Shown here piece by piece: positions 50,848-60,721 of a DNA stretch of 64,000 nucleotides (position 1 is the stretch's first letter; each line of letters begins with the position of its first letter). The translations under genes were made by a program, and so were the position numbers. Under the pieces are notes generated by a model, which did not search any database, had not been told where the DNA came from, and saw nothing but the letters and a program-made list of their open reading frames with translations. This DNA comes from JAQBQB01 sp963846925 (GTDB taxonomy: Bacteria > Gemmatimonadota > Gemmatimonadetes > Gemmatimonadales > Gemmatimonadaceae). The DNA is taken from contig CAWJXW010000020.1 in NCBI GenBank assembly GCA_963846925.1, positions 248,001 through 312,000 of the forward strand, given 5' to 3'.

Positions 50848-52133
50848 GATTCCAACGCTCGGCCGCGCGTCTCGGGAAGGAGGAACGCGGCGATCCCCAT
50901 GAGGCTGTACGCGATCGTCGCGAAGATCGCGATCGCGCGCGACAGCGGCATGGTGGCCGAGATGTACCCGACCAGCGCGGGGAACGTCGCGCCGATGCCG
51001 CGCCCGAAGTTGTACGCGAACCCCATCGCCGAGCCGCGCACGCGCGTCGGGAAAAGCTCCGAGAAGAACGCGCCGAGCCCCGAGAAATAGCCCGACGCGA
51101 CGAAGCCGAGCGGAAAGCCCAGCACCCAGAGCACGTTGTTCGAAACCGGTGCGCGAGTATAGATGAGCGTCATGACGAGCGCGCCGGCCGAGAAGATCAG
51201 AAAGAGCATGCGTCGCCCGAGGCGGTCGGCGAGCCACGCGCCGGTGAGATATCCCGCGAACGCGCCCGTGATGAGAAACGCGAGATAGCTCGTCGAGCCG
51301 ACGATCGTGAGATGCCGTTCCGTTTGTAGAAACACCGGCAACCACGTATTCACCGCGTAGTACCCGCCCTGAGCGCCAGTGCCGAGCAGCGCGGCGAGCG
51401 CGGTCGTCTTGAGGAGACCGGGACTGAAGATCTCCCACATCGAGCCCCTCGCCGCTCTGTCGTTTCTCGCCGCGGCGGCGAGCGGTGGCTCCTCGACGAA
51501 TCGCCGAACGAAGAGCACGTACAGCGCGGGAACAAAACCGAGCGCGAACATCCAGCGCCACGCTTGTTGCTCGGGGACGAGCGTGTACACGACCGCCTGG
51601 AGCAGCACCGCGCTTCCCCACCCGACCGCCCACCCGGACTGCACGCATCCGACGGCTCGCCCGCGATAGCGCGGACGAATCGTCTCGCTCATCAAGGCCG
51701 CCGCCGCGGTCCATTCGCCACCGAAGCCGAAGCCGAGCAGTGCTCGACACAGCGCGAGCTGGTTGAAACTCTGCGCGAACGCGGAGAGAAGACTGAAGAG
51801 CGCGAACCAGAGCACGGTGATCTGCACGGCGCGCACTCGGCCCGCGCGGTCGGACACGTAGCCCGCGACCCATCCGCCAATCGCGGAGCACACGAGTGTC
51901 GCGCTGACGGTGAGGCCGGCCGACCCACGATCGACGTGCCAGAGTGAGATGACGCTGCCGAGGACCAGCGTATAGATCGTGAAATCGAGACCGTCGAGCG
52001 CGTATCCGAGCGCGCAGGCAAGCATGGTGCGCCGCTCGGGTACGGACATGCCTCGGTAGAACGCGGCCAACCCGGAGTCATCGCCTTCGGCCGAAACAGG
52101 TGCGACGAGTGCGGCTTCGGACAGGTCGGTCAC
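50844..52133 (-). CDS. MFS transporter, aromatic-acid:H+ symporter type
   Basis: About 429 residues with 12 hydrophobic segments. TM1 carries LDGLDFTIYTLVL, the DGxD signature of the AAHS/SHS branch of the major facilitator superfamily. YVSDRAGRVRAVQITV marks the loop between TM2 and TM3, and WLADRLGRRMLF the loop between TM8 and TM9. The likely cargo is an organic acid. GTG 52133 was chosen because the upstream frame (to 52391) runs antisense through the kinase start. The stop overlaps the next start. The kinase gene diverges 164 nt away. Confidence 0.85.
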   Translation of the reverse strand: MTDLSEAALVAPVSAEGDDSGLAAFYRGMSVPERRTMLACALGYALDGLDFTIYTLVLGSVISLWHVDRGSAGLTVSATLVCSAIGGWVAGYVSDRAGRVRAVQITVLWFALFSLLSAFAQSFNQLALCRALLGFGFGGEWTAAAALMSETIRPRYRGRAVGCVQSGWAVGWGSAVLLQAVVYTLVPEQQAWRWMFALGFVPALYVLFVRRFVEEPPLAAAARNDRAARGSMWEIFSPGLLKTTALAALLGTGAQGGYYAVNTWLPVFLQTERHLTIVGSTSYLAFLITGAFAGYLTGAWLADRLGRRMLFLIFSAGALVMTLIYTRAPVSNNVLWVLGFPLGFVASGYFSGLGAFFSELFPTRVRGSAMGFAYNFGRGIGATFPALVGYISATMPLSRAIAIFATIAYSLMGIAAFLLPETRGRALES

Positions 52134-52296
52134 GGGCGGGAACGTATCGCGCGAGCATCGCCCGCGCGAGTTGATTCCCTGTACGCCCCGGTGAATGAAT
52201 CGAGCTTCCTTCGCCGTTCTGGCCTGCCCCGCACGCGGACGGTATCTTGCCTCGAACAGTCGTCCATTCTCGCCTTCCGACGACGGAGCGAAGCCC

Positions 52297-54886
52297 GTGT
52301 CCGAGTCTCCAGACGCCCCCCTTCCCGTCACCGCTGTTTTCGGCGAGCGGTATACGATCGAACGCGAGCTCGGGTCGGGAGGAATGGCCATCGTCTACCT
52401 GGCGCGCGACCGCAAGCTCGATCGTGACGTCGCGCTCAAGGTCCTGCGCGCCGAGCTCGGCGCGGTCCTCGGCGCCGAGCGCTTCCTCACCGAGATCAAG
52501 ATCTCGGCGCGGCTGGACCATCCGCACATTCTCACGCTCATCGACTCGGGCGACGCGGACGGCATGTTGTACTACGTCTTGCCCTACGTTCGCGGCGAAA
52601 CGCTGCGGGAGAAGTTGAAGCGCGAGCACCAACTCGGCCTCGACGAGGCGCTCACGATCACCAAGCAGGTCGCAAGCGCGCTCGACTACGCGCATCGACA
52701 GGGGCTGGTGCACCGCGACATCAAGCCGGAGAACATCCTGCTTCAGGAGGGTGAGGCGATGCTGACCGATTTCGGCATCGCGCTCGCCGTCAAGGAGGCG
52801 GAGGCAATCGACTCACGCAGACCGGACTCTCACTCGGCACGCCGCAGTACATGAGCCCCGAGCAGGCGACGGGCGACCGCAGCATCGACGCGCGCAGCGA
52901 CGTGTATTCGCTCGCCTCGGTGCTGTACGAGATGCTGGCGGGTGAGCCGCCCGTGACCGGCGGCAGCGCGCAGGCGATGATCGCCAAGCTGATGACCGAA
53001 AAGCCGACGCATCTCCGCATCTTGCGCGACACGCTTCCCGATGCCGTCGACGCGGCCGTGGCGAAGGCGCTCGCGAAGACGCCGGCCGACCGGTTTACGT
53101 CGGCGGGCGATTTCGTGCGCGCCCTGGAGGCGGGCGCAAAACAAGCGGCGCCCGCCGCGACGACACGACACAGGACGGCAATCCTCGCCGCCACCGCGGC
53201 CGTCGTCGTGCTCGGAACGGCGGCGTTTGCCGCGCGCGGAATGTTCGGACGAAAGGAGACGCGCGCTTCTCTCGGTCCGAAGACGCAACTCACGGTCTCG
53301 GGCGGCATCCACGTTCCCGCCATCTCGCCGGACGGGAAGCAGCTTGCGTTCGTGAATCGCACGTGTGGCACCGGCGGTTGCACGTACTCGGTCGTCGAGC
53401 AAGACGTGGGCGGGACGACGACGCGATCGATTCTCGACGGTGCGACAGCGGCGTACTCGCTGCAGTGGAGTCCGGACCGTCGCAATCTGCTCTTCGGCGG
53501 TACGGTCGGCGGTCGGTACGGAACGTTTCTCGTCTCCGCCCTCGGCGGACCGCCGCGTTTTCTTACTAACGGCGCCGCGTCGTTCTATGCCGACGGCGAT
53601 TCGCTGTTGCTCGGCCCCGGGTACCACGCGGACTCGGCATATACCATACGTGTGTCCGGTCTCGACGGCGTGGCGCGCGACAGCGTCGTCGTTCGGGGCA
53701 CCGGCCAGGCCCTGGCAGATCTTTCAGTCATTCCGGGGACGCGCTGGATCGTCACACTCATTATTCAAGCGCCGCACGGGCTCTGGCAGGTGATCGACCG
53801 TTCGGGGAAGGTTGCGGACCGAGTCGTCAACGCCTGTACGTGCGGGGGAATCGGAAGCGTCGACGCGGTCTGGCTCCGGCGCGAGGGCGACGCGGCCGGC
53901 GAGTCGATCGTGCGCATCGCCGTCGACCGCGCCACGGGACACTTGGCGGCGACGCAGGACACGATGGTCACGGCACTGTTCACCAATTCTCCGTCACGGC
54001 CGACGGGTCGAAGATGGTGATGGACGAGGGCACGCTGGAATACGGCGTGTGGACCGCGGACCTCGCGTCAATCGTCAAGAAGCAACTGTCGAACCAAGGG
54101 CGCATCGCGCGCGCATCCAACGACCTCCAAGCGACGGTGTCGCCCGACGGCGGGCGGTTGCTCTTCCGGCGCGTTGTGCCGACGACCGGACAGCACACTG
54201 AGGTCCGGTTCGGCGTCCGCCAGTATGGGAGCGAGGCCGAGACGCCACTCGCGATCAGCGGGACGCCCATCGGCGCGCGGTGGATCGACTCCGTCACCGT
54301 GGTCGTCGCCTCGCGAGTCGACTCGAAAGTGCATCTCGGCGTCATCGATGTTCGCACCGGCGCGGTGAGCAACACGCTCGCGCTCGGCGACTCGACGATA
54401 ACCAACGCCGACGCGCTCGGAGACGGATGGGCATGGATTCCGGCGACGCATGATCGCGTGATCGTGCAACAGGCCGGAAAGCGCCGCGAGATCGCGGCTC
54501 CGACATGGTATTCGGGAATCGGCATACTGGTCTCGGACCCTGCGGCCGGGCGGCTCTTCATCGGCGGCTTCAACCGAACGACGGGGGATACGCTCGGTAT
54601 TGCGGCGATCAACCTCGCCGACGGATCGTCCACGCAATGGATGTCGGCGTTCGGCGAGGATGGCGACGTTCAGCTGCTGGATCACGGCGACGTCTTGCTT
54701 GCGCTCCATCGCACGCAGGCGTCGGTCGACCTCTATCGCTTGAGCGGGCCAGGAAAGAGCCAATTCCTCGGCACGCCGTCGCGGCCCCTGATCGGCGTAA
54801 CCGTCTCACGAGACCTCAAGCGTGCAACGGCGTTCGATCGCGAGTATCACGCCGATGCGTGGATGCACAGCGTGGTCAGGTACTGA
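52297..54886 (+). pseudogene. Membrane Ser/Thr protein kinase with extracytoplasmic beta-propeller sensor, two frameshifts
   Basis: GTG 52297 (GGAG upstream) starts a kinase: GSGGMAIVYLARDRKLDRDV (glycine loop), VALKVL (Lys), LVHRDIKPENILL, TDFGIAL. After a one-base loss near 52795-52805 it resumes QTGLSLGTPQYMSPEQATG and ends the domain near 53140. A membrane helix (ILAATAAVVVLGTAAFAA) follows. The rest is a WD40/PD40-like propeller (ISPDGKQLAFVN, LQWSPDRRNLLFGG), broken again near 53980-53995 and resuming FSVTADGSKMVMDEGTLEYG to TGA 54886. The intended length is about 862 residues. This architecture is common in Gemmatimonadota and Acidobacteria. Confidence 0.9.
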
Positions 54887-54922
54887 TTCGCGTAGGAGGC
54901 ACTGGCACCGGACCGCCCGAAC

Positions 54923-55306
54923 TCAGGCCGCGGCCCCGGCGAGAATTGGCCCAGCCGGAACCAACTGCTTTCGCTGCGCGTCGACCCGTACGTTGAGCCC
55001 CTCGAGCGAGTGCGCCCCGAGCAGAATCATGTCTCCGGGCTCCGCGAACACCACGAAATCAGGCGCCATCGCTCCCGCCGCGTGCACGATCGCGATTCCG
55101 ACCTGGCGTTCGAGCTGGCGCCCGTCGGCGACGATGAAGCGTTGCGTCTTTTCCGGCCGCACCCCCAAGTCCACGAGGACGTCGCGCGGCACCCAGGTGT
55201 ACTCGCTGCCCGTATCGACGAGAGCATCGTCGATGGTGCGGGTCTCGCCGCGACGCTCGACGCTTTCGACCAGGATGGTCGTTCGAAATGCTCCCATGTC
55301 GGACAT
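54923..55306 (-). CDS. Retropepsin-like aspartic protease domain protein
   Basis: 127 residues. DDALVDTGSEYTWVPRDVL (about 25-43) is the D-T/S-G aspartyl-protease motif of clan AA, and DMILLGAHSLEGLNVRVD the expected C-terminal hairpin. Such single-domain bacterial proteins should dimerise to be active. No signal peptide or membrane segment is present, so it is cytoplasmic. ATG 55306 was chosen (GAGGGAA upstream). The substrate is unknown. It converges with the kinase gene. Confidence 0.8.
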   Translation of the reverse strand: MSDMGAFRTTILVESVERRGETRTIDDALVDTGSEYTWVPRDVLVDLGVRPEKTQRFIVADGRQLERQVGIAIVHAAGAMAPDFVVFAEPGDMILLGAHSLEGLNVRVDAQRKQLVPAGPILAGAAA

Positions 55307-55433
55307 GATACGTTCCCTCGCGGCGGGTAGCGACATCGTACTCTTGCCGGTGTGAGCGCCGAATCGCAAGTCGCCGACTGGCGTCGACGTCGGGCCGCCA
55401 CCACCTTTGTCCGCAACGCCCTTGAGCGACGCG

Positions 55434-56369
55434 ATGCGCATCATCTCCTTCGCCACGGAAGAATCGGATTGGAAGACGCCCCGCATGGGCATCATTCTCT
55501 ACTCGAACGGCGCCGACACCCGCCAGCGCCTCGACTGCGAGAAGCTGTTCGCCCCCGCCGAACGACCGTCGAATCCGCTGGCGTGGTTCGACATGGACGG
55601 GCGCTGGTTCCGAACCGCGCGCGACACCGCCGGTCGCCTGGAGCGCGATCCGACCGCGCTAGCAGACGCACGAGGACAAGGTTGGCTCGTACCGGCTGAA
55701 GCGGCGTACTGGTTCGCCCCTGTGCCGCGCCCCGGCAAGATCGTCTGCATCGGCATGAACTACCACGACCACGCTGGGGAAATCGGTCTCGCGGTGCCAA
55801 AGGCGCCGGCGGTCTTCTCGAAGTTCTCGAGCTGCGTCGTCGGGCCCGGCGAACCGGTGGTCATTCCTCCGTCGAGCGAACAGGTGGACTACGAAGCGGA
55901 GCTCGCCGTCGTCATCGGGCGTCGCGCGTCGCGCGTCTCCGCCGACCGCGCTTACGACTACGTCCTCGGCTACACGGCGTTCAACGACGTGACCGCGCGC
56001 GACTTTCAGTTCGGCGACGTGCAGTGGCAGCGCGGCAAGTCGTGCGACACCTTCGCGCCGATGGGACAGACGATCGTCACGACGGACGAGATCTCCGATC
56101 CGCACACGCTGCGCATCACCATGCGAGTCAACGGCGCGGTGATGCAGGACTCGAATACGAGCCAACTGATCTTCCGCGTGCCCGAGCTCATCGAGTTCAT
56201 CACGCGGAGCACTACGCTCGAACCCGGTGACGTGATTGCAACGGGAACGCCGGCCGGCGTCGGCTACGGACGCAAACCGCCTGTCTTCCTCAAGCCCGGC
56301 GACGTGATGCAAGTCGCCATCGAACGCATCGGCGACCTGGGGAATCCGATCGAGGCCGGGGCGGCCTAA
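55434..56369 (+). CDS. Fumarylacetoacetate hydrolase-family enzyme
   Basis: 311 residues. The catalytic core starts KIVCIGMNYHDHAGEIG (His/Glu loop), then EQVDYEAELAVVIGRRASRV (metal ligands E-x-E), GYTAFNDVTARDFQFGD (Asp ligand), QWQRGKSCDTFAPMGQTIVT, and LEPGDVIATGTPAGVGYGRK. These enzymes cleave or decarboxylate dicarbonyl acids with Mg/Mn. The N-terminal 100 residues are the family's usual extra domain. ATG 55434 was preferred over TTG 55407. A HAD-like gene follows, with about 89 nt between. Confidence 0.9.
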   Translation: MRIISFATEESDWKTPRMGIILYSNGADTRQRLDCEKLFAPAERPSNPLAWFDMDGRWFRTARDTAGRLERDPTALADARGQGWLVPAEAAYWFAPVPRPGKIVCIGMNYHDHAGEIGLAVPKAPAVFSKFSSCVVGPGEPVVIPPSSEQVDYEAELAVVIGRRASRVSADRAYDYVLGYTAFNDVTARDFQFGDVQWQRGKSCDTFAPMGQTIVTTDEISDPHTLRITMRVNGAVMQDSNTSQLIFRVPELIEFITRSTTLEPGDVIATGTPAGVGYGRKPPVFLKPGDVMQVAIERIGDLGNPIEAGAA

Positions 56370-56458
56370 GGCGAACGCTCGACTCCCTCGCGTTCTAGCG
56401 CCAACCGGAAAGCCTGGTCGCTCCGTTGTTCCCCAATCGACATGGATCGCCACATCCT

Positions 56459-57136
56459 TTGAAGCCTCCCCAAGCCGTTCTCCTCGACGTCGGCGACACG
56501 ATTCTCCGACAGCACTGGTTCGACCTCTCGCTCGGCATCGACGCCGTCGTGCACGATCGCGCGAGGTCCGAGGAGCTCGCGACTGCATTTCGTGCGCACG
56601 AGCTTCCGGCGTACGATCGGGGCGACGAGTGCCTTCTCGCCGAGTGGCTGCGCTCGCAGGTGCCGTCGCTCGCCGCGCTGCCGTCGGAGACGATCGAGGA
56701 TCGGATCTGGGCGACGGTCGTTCGCATGGAGCCGCTCCCACGCGTCGACCAGGTATTCGCGAGTCTCAGCGACGATCGAGTGCCCGTTGGCGCCGTGAGC
56801 AATGCCGCTTTCTCCGGCCGGGCGATCCGTGCCGAACTTGCGCGTCATGGTCTCGCGACGAAGTTGCAATTCGTGTTGTCGAGCGCCGATCTTCGCGTGC
56901 GAAAACCTGCGCCCGGCATTTACTCGGCGGCGCTCGAGAGACTACGCACTCGGGCTTCGGAGACCTGGTTCGTGGGCGACACGTTCGACGAGGATATTGT
57001 CGGTGCGATCACGGTCGGCTTGCAGCCGGTTTGGCTCACGTCGGGCCGCACGGTAGACCGGCCCAGTGTTGACGTTCCGGTCGTGCGCGACTGGTCCGAG
57101 TTTCTGACACTCTATGCATCTTGCCGAGCGAGTTGA
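56459..57136 (+). CDS. HAD-superfamily phosphatase
   Basis: 225 residues from TTG 56459 (an alternative is TTG 56426). QAVLLDVGDTILRQHWFDL holds the nucleophile Asp and acid Asp of motif I (DxGDT). GAVSNAAFSGRAIR gives the motif II Ser/Asn region, LQFVLSSADLRVRKPAPGIY the motif III Lys, and TWFVGDTFDEDIVGAITVGL motif IV. HAD enzymes transfer phosphate from small molecules; the substrate is unknown. It overlaps the start of a small membrane-protein gene. Confidence 0.88.
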   Translation: MKPPQAVLLDVGDTILRQHWFDLSLGIDAVVHDRARSEELATAFRAHELPAYDRGDECLLAEWLRSQVPSLAALPSETIEDRIWATVVRMEPLPRVDQVFASLSDDRVPVGAVSNAAFSGRAIRAELARHGLATKLQFVLSSADLRVRKPAPGIYSAALERLRTRASETWFVGDTFDEDIVGAITVGLQPVWLTSGRTVDRPSVDVPVVRDWSEFLTLYASCRAS

Positions 57137-57401
57137 AGTGAACGCCGGCCCCGAGCGCCCGATTGGCCTGGTGCTCAGACTGTTGCTCGCGATCATCGGC
57201 CTGGCGGCGCTCGTCGCCGCCTTCATCGTCGGCATCGCGCAGCTGGGATCGGCGACGCGCGCCTCGGCGCCACTCCCCGCTCTCGCTATCGGTTGTTTTT
57301 GCGTTGTCGTCGCTACCGGAGGCGCTCTTCTCGTTCGCGGAGCCGTCCGAGGCCGTATTCGCTTCCGTCGCATCCGACGGACGCACGATCGCTACCGTTA
57401 G
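57114..57401 (+). CDS. Small two-helix membrane protein
   Basis: 95 residues from ATG 57114, which overlaps the last codons of the HAD gene. Two hydrophobic segments are visible: LVLRLLLAIIGLAALVAAFIV (about 19-39) and LPALAIGCFCVVVATGGALL (about 54-73), then a strongly basic end (RGAVRGRIRFRRIRRTHDRYR). The positive-inside rule puts that tail in the cytoplasm. No family is recognised. It may be co-translated with the phosphatase. Confidence 0.5.
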   Translation: MHLAERVEVNAGPERPIGLVLRLLLAIIGLAALVAAFIVGIAQLGSATRASAPLPALAIGCFCVVVATGGALLVRGAVRGRIRFRRIRRTHDRYR

Positions 57402-57493
57402 TCGATAGCGCCCCAGCGTCCACCCTGCTTCCGAAGGGCACGATTCGTGGTGATCGACATTCTCCGCGCAGGTCGCCAACACAAGGAGAATGA

Positions 57494-58351
57494 ATGCGAG
57501 GCGCAACCGCGGTCACGGATTCTCATCAGACGGCGCAGACCCAGTTCGTCAATGCCAACGGGGTCTCGCTCGCCTTTCGCCGGATTGGACCGTCACTCGG
57601 CATCCCGCTCGTCATGTTGCAGCGCTTTCGCGGGAACATGGACGATTGGGATCCGCTCGTCGTTGACGGACTCGCCTACGAGCGCCCCGTCGTTCTCTTC
57701 GACGGGCGCGGAATCGGCCAGAGCGGTGGAGCGACGCCCAACGACGTCGACGCGATGGCCGACGACGCGGTCGCACTCATCGATGCGCTCGGCGAAAGAC
57801 ATGTCGACCTCCTCGGCTTCTCACTCGGCGGGATGGTCGCCCAGCAGATACTCATCGAACGCCCCGACCTCGTCCGCACCGCGATTCTCGTCGGCACGGG
57901 TCCACGGGGCTCCGCCGGCGTGTTCTCTCCGGACGTGGAGAAGGCGGCGGCGAAGGTCCCCGCGGACGCCCAGTCACTTCTGTCACTGTTCTTCGAGCCT
58001 TCAGAGTCGAGCCAGAGTGCCGGGCGTCGCCACGTCGAACGGCTGATGCTCCGCACCGACCGAGAGCCGCCGACGGGCGAGAATACGGTAAGGGCACACG
58101 TCGCGGCGATCCGAGCGTGGACGCAGAAACCTGCGTCGCCGAGCGGCCTCGCCAGCGTAAGGCAGCCGGTCCTTGTCGTGAGCGGCAGCCATGACATCAT
58201 GATTCCGACGGCGAACTCTTACGACTTGTCGCAACAGCTTCCGAATGGCGAACTGATCGTCTACCCCGATTCAGGACACGGATCGCTGTTTCAATTTCCG
58301 GAACGTTTCACGAGAGACGTGGCCGCGTTCGTCGCCGACTCCACACCCTGA
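57494..58351 (+). CDS. Alpha/beta hydrolase (esterase-like)
   Basis: 285 residues. A core beta strand, VSLAFRRIGPSLGIPLVMLQ, replaces the usual HG motif by QRF. VVLFDGRGIGQSGG precedes the nucleophile elbow VDLLGFSLGGMVAQQ (Ser near 108). VVSGSHDIMIP supplies the acid and YPDSGHGSLFQFP the His (about 265). It resembles the serine hydrolases related to haloperoxidases. ATG 57494 has an ideal AAGGAG. A G+C-rich hairpin follows. Confidence 0.88.
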   Translation: MRGATAVTDSHQTAQTQFVNANGVSLAFRRIGPSLGIPLVMLQRFRGNMDDWDPLVVDGLAYERPVVLFDGRGIGQSGGATPNDVDAMADDAVALIDALGERHVDLLGFSLGGMVAQQILIERPDLVRTAILVGTGPRGSAGVFSPDVEKAAAKVPADAQSLLSLFFEPSESSQSAGRRHVERLMLRTDREPPTGENTVRAHVAAIRAWTQKPASPSGLASVRQPVLVVSGSHDIMIPTANSYDLSQQLPNGELIVYPDSGHGSLFQFPERFTRDVAAFVADSTP

Positions 58352-58395
58352 CTTCGTCTCACCGACAGGCGTTCGCAAGCGACGGCTGACGAAAG

Positions 58396-58414
58396 CGCCG
58401 CGGCGCGCGCGGCG
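58396..58414. terminator. Terminator-like hairpin after the alpha/beta hydrolase
   Basis: CGCCGCG (58396-58402) and CGCGGCG (58408-58414) pair around a GCGCG loop and are followed by TTGTTCCT. It lies about 45 nt after the hydrolase stop on the plus strand. Confidence 0.5.
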
Positions 58415-58495
58415 TTGTTCCTCCATGCGGCCGCGATCGCCGTGACGCTTCTCGGCGCCGTTCCGCTCGCCGCGGGGCTCGCGCGGGTGATACCC

Positions 58496-59044
58496 TCACC
58501 CGCGAAGCTCGCGCTGCACGCGCGCCGCTTCCTTGATCGAAAGGTTCGTCCGGAGAATCTGGCCGCCGAACCCTCGGAACCGATCCACCACGATGTCGGG
58601 GTCAGCCGTGCGCAGGAGGACGAACGCGGCGCTCTCTCCTGGGTTGATCAGCTTCCCGACCTTGTCAACGAACTCGTCCGAGATCCCGTAGCGTCGCTTG
58701 AAGTCCGCGGCGTCATCCGCACTCGCCTTCGCGCCCGCGAGACCGACACCTGCCGCACCCGCGCCAATCGTTGCCGCCGCGGCGGCGGCGCTCAGTCCAC
58801 CCGTCAGCGGCACGGCGAGCAAGGCGCCGAGCAATCCACCGACCACCACGCCGAGGTCCGCGGCTTGGCCCGGCGTCGATTGAACGCTCTTGTCGATGCG
58901 TAGCTGCCCGTCGTCCGTGCGATACGCCGAGACCGCATCCTTCAATTCGACTACCCAGTTGTCTTCGAGCTTCTGCAACTCCGAGAGAACTTCAGACGCG
59001 CGCTGCGTTCCCTTGAATCCGACCACGATCAGGTCTTGGGCCAT
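58496..59044 (-). CDS. DUF1269 membrane protein
   Basis: 182 residues. It begins LIVVGFKGTQRASEVLSELQ (after MAQD), then KLEDNWVVELKDAVSAYRTD and DLGVVVGGLLGALLAVPLTG followed by an Ala/Gly-rich segment (SAAAAAATIGAGAAGVGLAG), and ends ESAAFVLLRTADPDIVVDRF with GGQILRTNLS. This is DUF1269, found next to acid or stress genes in some bacteria, without known function. ATG 59044 was chosen. An ATTGG-type dyad lies about 85-145 nt upstream. Confidence 0.85.
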   Translation of the reverse strand: MAQDLIVVGFKGTQRASEVLSELQKLEDNWVVELKDAVSAYRTDDGQLRIDKSVQSTPGQAADLGVVVGGLLGALLAVPLTGGLSAAAAAATIGAGAAGVGLAGAKASADDAADFKRRYGISDEFVDKVGKLINPGESAAFVLLRTADPDIVVDRFRGFGGQILRTNLSIKEAARVQRELRG

Positions 59045-59129
59045 GAGGCTTCCTTCCACCGAGCTGGTGGGTGCGAGGTACACTCGTTCGACTGCGGCCG
59101 CCGAGTGTACTTGCGTGCACGCGTTCGCG

Positions 59130-59189
59130 GCATTGGCCTTTCGGCCTAAGGGCGGTTCATCACGCCGAATGCGACGAAGGACCAATGGC
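59130..59189. promoter_or_regulatory. ATTGG-type dyad K upstream of the DUF1269 gene
   Basis: GCATTGGCC at 59130 (followed by TTTCGGCC, a small dyad) and GGACCAATGGC at 59179-59189 face each other across 40 nt. Both lie upstream of DUF1269 on the minus strand and downstream of the epoxide hydrolase. Confidence 0.5.
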
Positions 59190-59280
59190 ACGCATCGCTG
59201 CGCCCGGGGATTTTCACACGCTCGCGCTCACCTGGAGCTCGAGACCATCCTCCAACGGAGGTTTCGATGAGAGTCGTCGA

Positions 59281-60630
59281 CTACTTGCGCAGTTGTCTAA
59301 AGCTCACGCGCAGCTCTTCCGAAAAGAGTTGTGGCTGCTCCCAGGCCGCGAAGTGGCAGCCTTTGGGGAGCTTGTTGTAGCGAATGAGCTTGGGATACGC
59401 GCGCTCGGCCCAGCTCCGCGGGGCTTGGTAGAGCTCGTCGGGAAAGGCCATCACGGCCACGGGGATCTGCACGTTCCTCACGGCGAAGAATCCTGCTTTT
59501 GCCGTCTGGTTGTTGTCCCAGTAGAGGCGAGCCGACGAGATCGCCGTGTTCGTCAACCAGTAGAGCGTGACGTTGTCGAGGACGTCGTCTCGCGTCAGAC
59601 CTTCCGGCTTTCCGTCGAAGACGCGCGCGATGAGGGCGTAGCTGGCCGCGTCGTGGTCGATCATCCACGCCGCCAGGCCGATGGGGGAATCCACGATCCC
59701 GTAGAGCGTCTGCGGACGCAACGACATCTCGTTGGCGTATCCCAGACCATTCTTATAGAAGAAGGCTATCTGGTCCCACGCGTGGCGCTCGTCGGTTGAG
59801 AGGCTGGACGGCGGCGGGCTGCCGGACATGAGCGCCTTGTCGATGTCGGCTGGGACGGCAGCCGGCATGTTGGTCGAGATGGCGAGCAACTCCGGCGGTG
59901 CCTGGAGCGCCATGTTCTCGGTGACGGCATTTCCCCAGTCGCCGCCCTGTGCCACGAACCGCGTGTATCCGAGACGTCTCATCAGCACCGTCCACGCCCG
60001 CGCAATGCGCGGCGGGTCCCAGCCGGGTGCGATCGGTTTGCCTGAGAATCCGTATCCAGGCAACGATGGAATCACGACATCGAACGCGTCGGATGCGCTC
60101 GCGCCATGCGCCGTGGGATTGGTGAGTGGATCGATGACCTTCAGCTGTTCGATGATCGAGCCGGGCCACCCGTGTGTGATGATGACCGGCAGCGCATTCT
60201 CGTGCTTCGAGCGGACGTGAATGAAATGAATGTCCAGCCCGTCGATCGTCGTCATGAAATTCGGCACGGCGTTCAGCCGTGCCTCGACCTTGCGCCAGTC
60301 GTGTTCGGTCGCCCAATAGGCCGCGAGCTTCTGCATCGTCGCCAACTGCACACCCTGTGACGCATCCGCGACCGTTTCGCGATCGGGCCACCGCGTGGCC
60401 CTGACGCGCCGTCGCAATTCTACGAGGTCGGTATCCGGAAAGCTCACGTGGAACGGGCGAATGTCGGGATTCTCACCGCGCATTCGAGCGGCAGGCTTGG
60501 ACATGACGTCAGTCATGGGTTTAGACCTTCCTAGAAATGTTCCATCGAGAAGGGCGAGCGGGCCGGCGACGACGGTTGCCGCTGCGGCCGCGCAAAAGCG
60601 ACGGCGATCGAGACAGGGCGTTTCCGACAT
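59281..60630 (-). CDS. Epoxide hydrolase (microsomal type, EHN domain) with Tat-like signal
   Basis: 449 residues. The N-terminus has DRRRFCAAAAATVVAG, a Tat-like signal. An EHN domain follows (about 50-160) with RPFHVSFPDTDLVELRRRVR and TRWPDRETV. The catalytic domain contains IITHGWPGSIIEQLK (oxyanion), the nucleophile Asp in RFVAQGGDWGNAV (about 231) and KGCHFAAWEQPQLF, whose His (about 428) completes the triad. These enzymes open epoxides to diols. It is probably exported. It diverges from a lipoprotein hydrolase over 215 nt that include a GTCCAAT element. Confidence 0.9.
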   Translation of the reverse strand: MSETPCLDRRRFCAAAAATVVAGPLALLDGTFLGRSKPMTDVMSKPAARMRGENPDIRPFHVSFPDTDLVELRRRVRATRWPDRETVADASQGVQLATMQKLAAYWATEHDWRKVEARLNAVPNFMTTIDGLDIHFIHVRSKHENALPVIITHGWPGSIIEQLKVIDPLTNPTAHGASASDAFDVVIPSLPGYGFSGKPIAPGWDPPRIARAWTVLMRRLGYTRFVAQGGDWGNAVTENMALQAPPELLAISTNMPAAVPADIDKALMSGSPPPSSLSTDERHAWDQIAFFYKNGLGYANEMSLRPQTLYGIVDSPIGLAAWMIDHDAASYALIARVFDGKPEGLTRDDVLDNVTLYWLTNTAISSARLYWDNNQTAKAGFFAVRNVQIPVAVMAFPDELYQAPRSWAERAYPKLIRYNKLPKGCHFAAWEQPQLFSEELRVSFRQLRK

Positions 60631-60714
60631 GGCAATCGTAAAGCGGCGTTGGAGCCAGTTGCGCGAGGGGTAGACAGTCTAGGAACGCCGGCGCCGCGGC
60701 GGGATGTGGCTTTC

Positions 60715-60721
60715 GTCCAAT
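60715..60721. promoter_or_regulatory. GTCCAAT element between epoxide hydrolase and lipoprotein hydrolase
   Basis: A single GTCCAAT (60715-60721) in TTTCGTCCAATCCGACG, lacking an obvious partner arm. Listed because the same core recurs in several other promoter regions of the window. Confidence 0.25.

Noticed and set aside
58415..58903. A plus-strand frame starting with a hydrophobic segment (AAAIAVTLLGAVPLAAGLARV)
   Set aside because: It runs antisense to the DUF1269 gene, which has a clear family match. The hydrophobic start lies in the terminator region and no ribosome site is seen.
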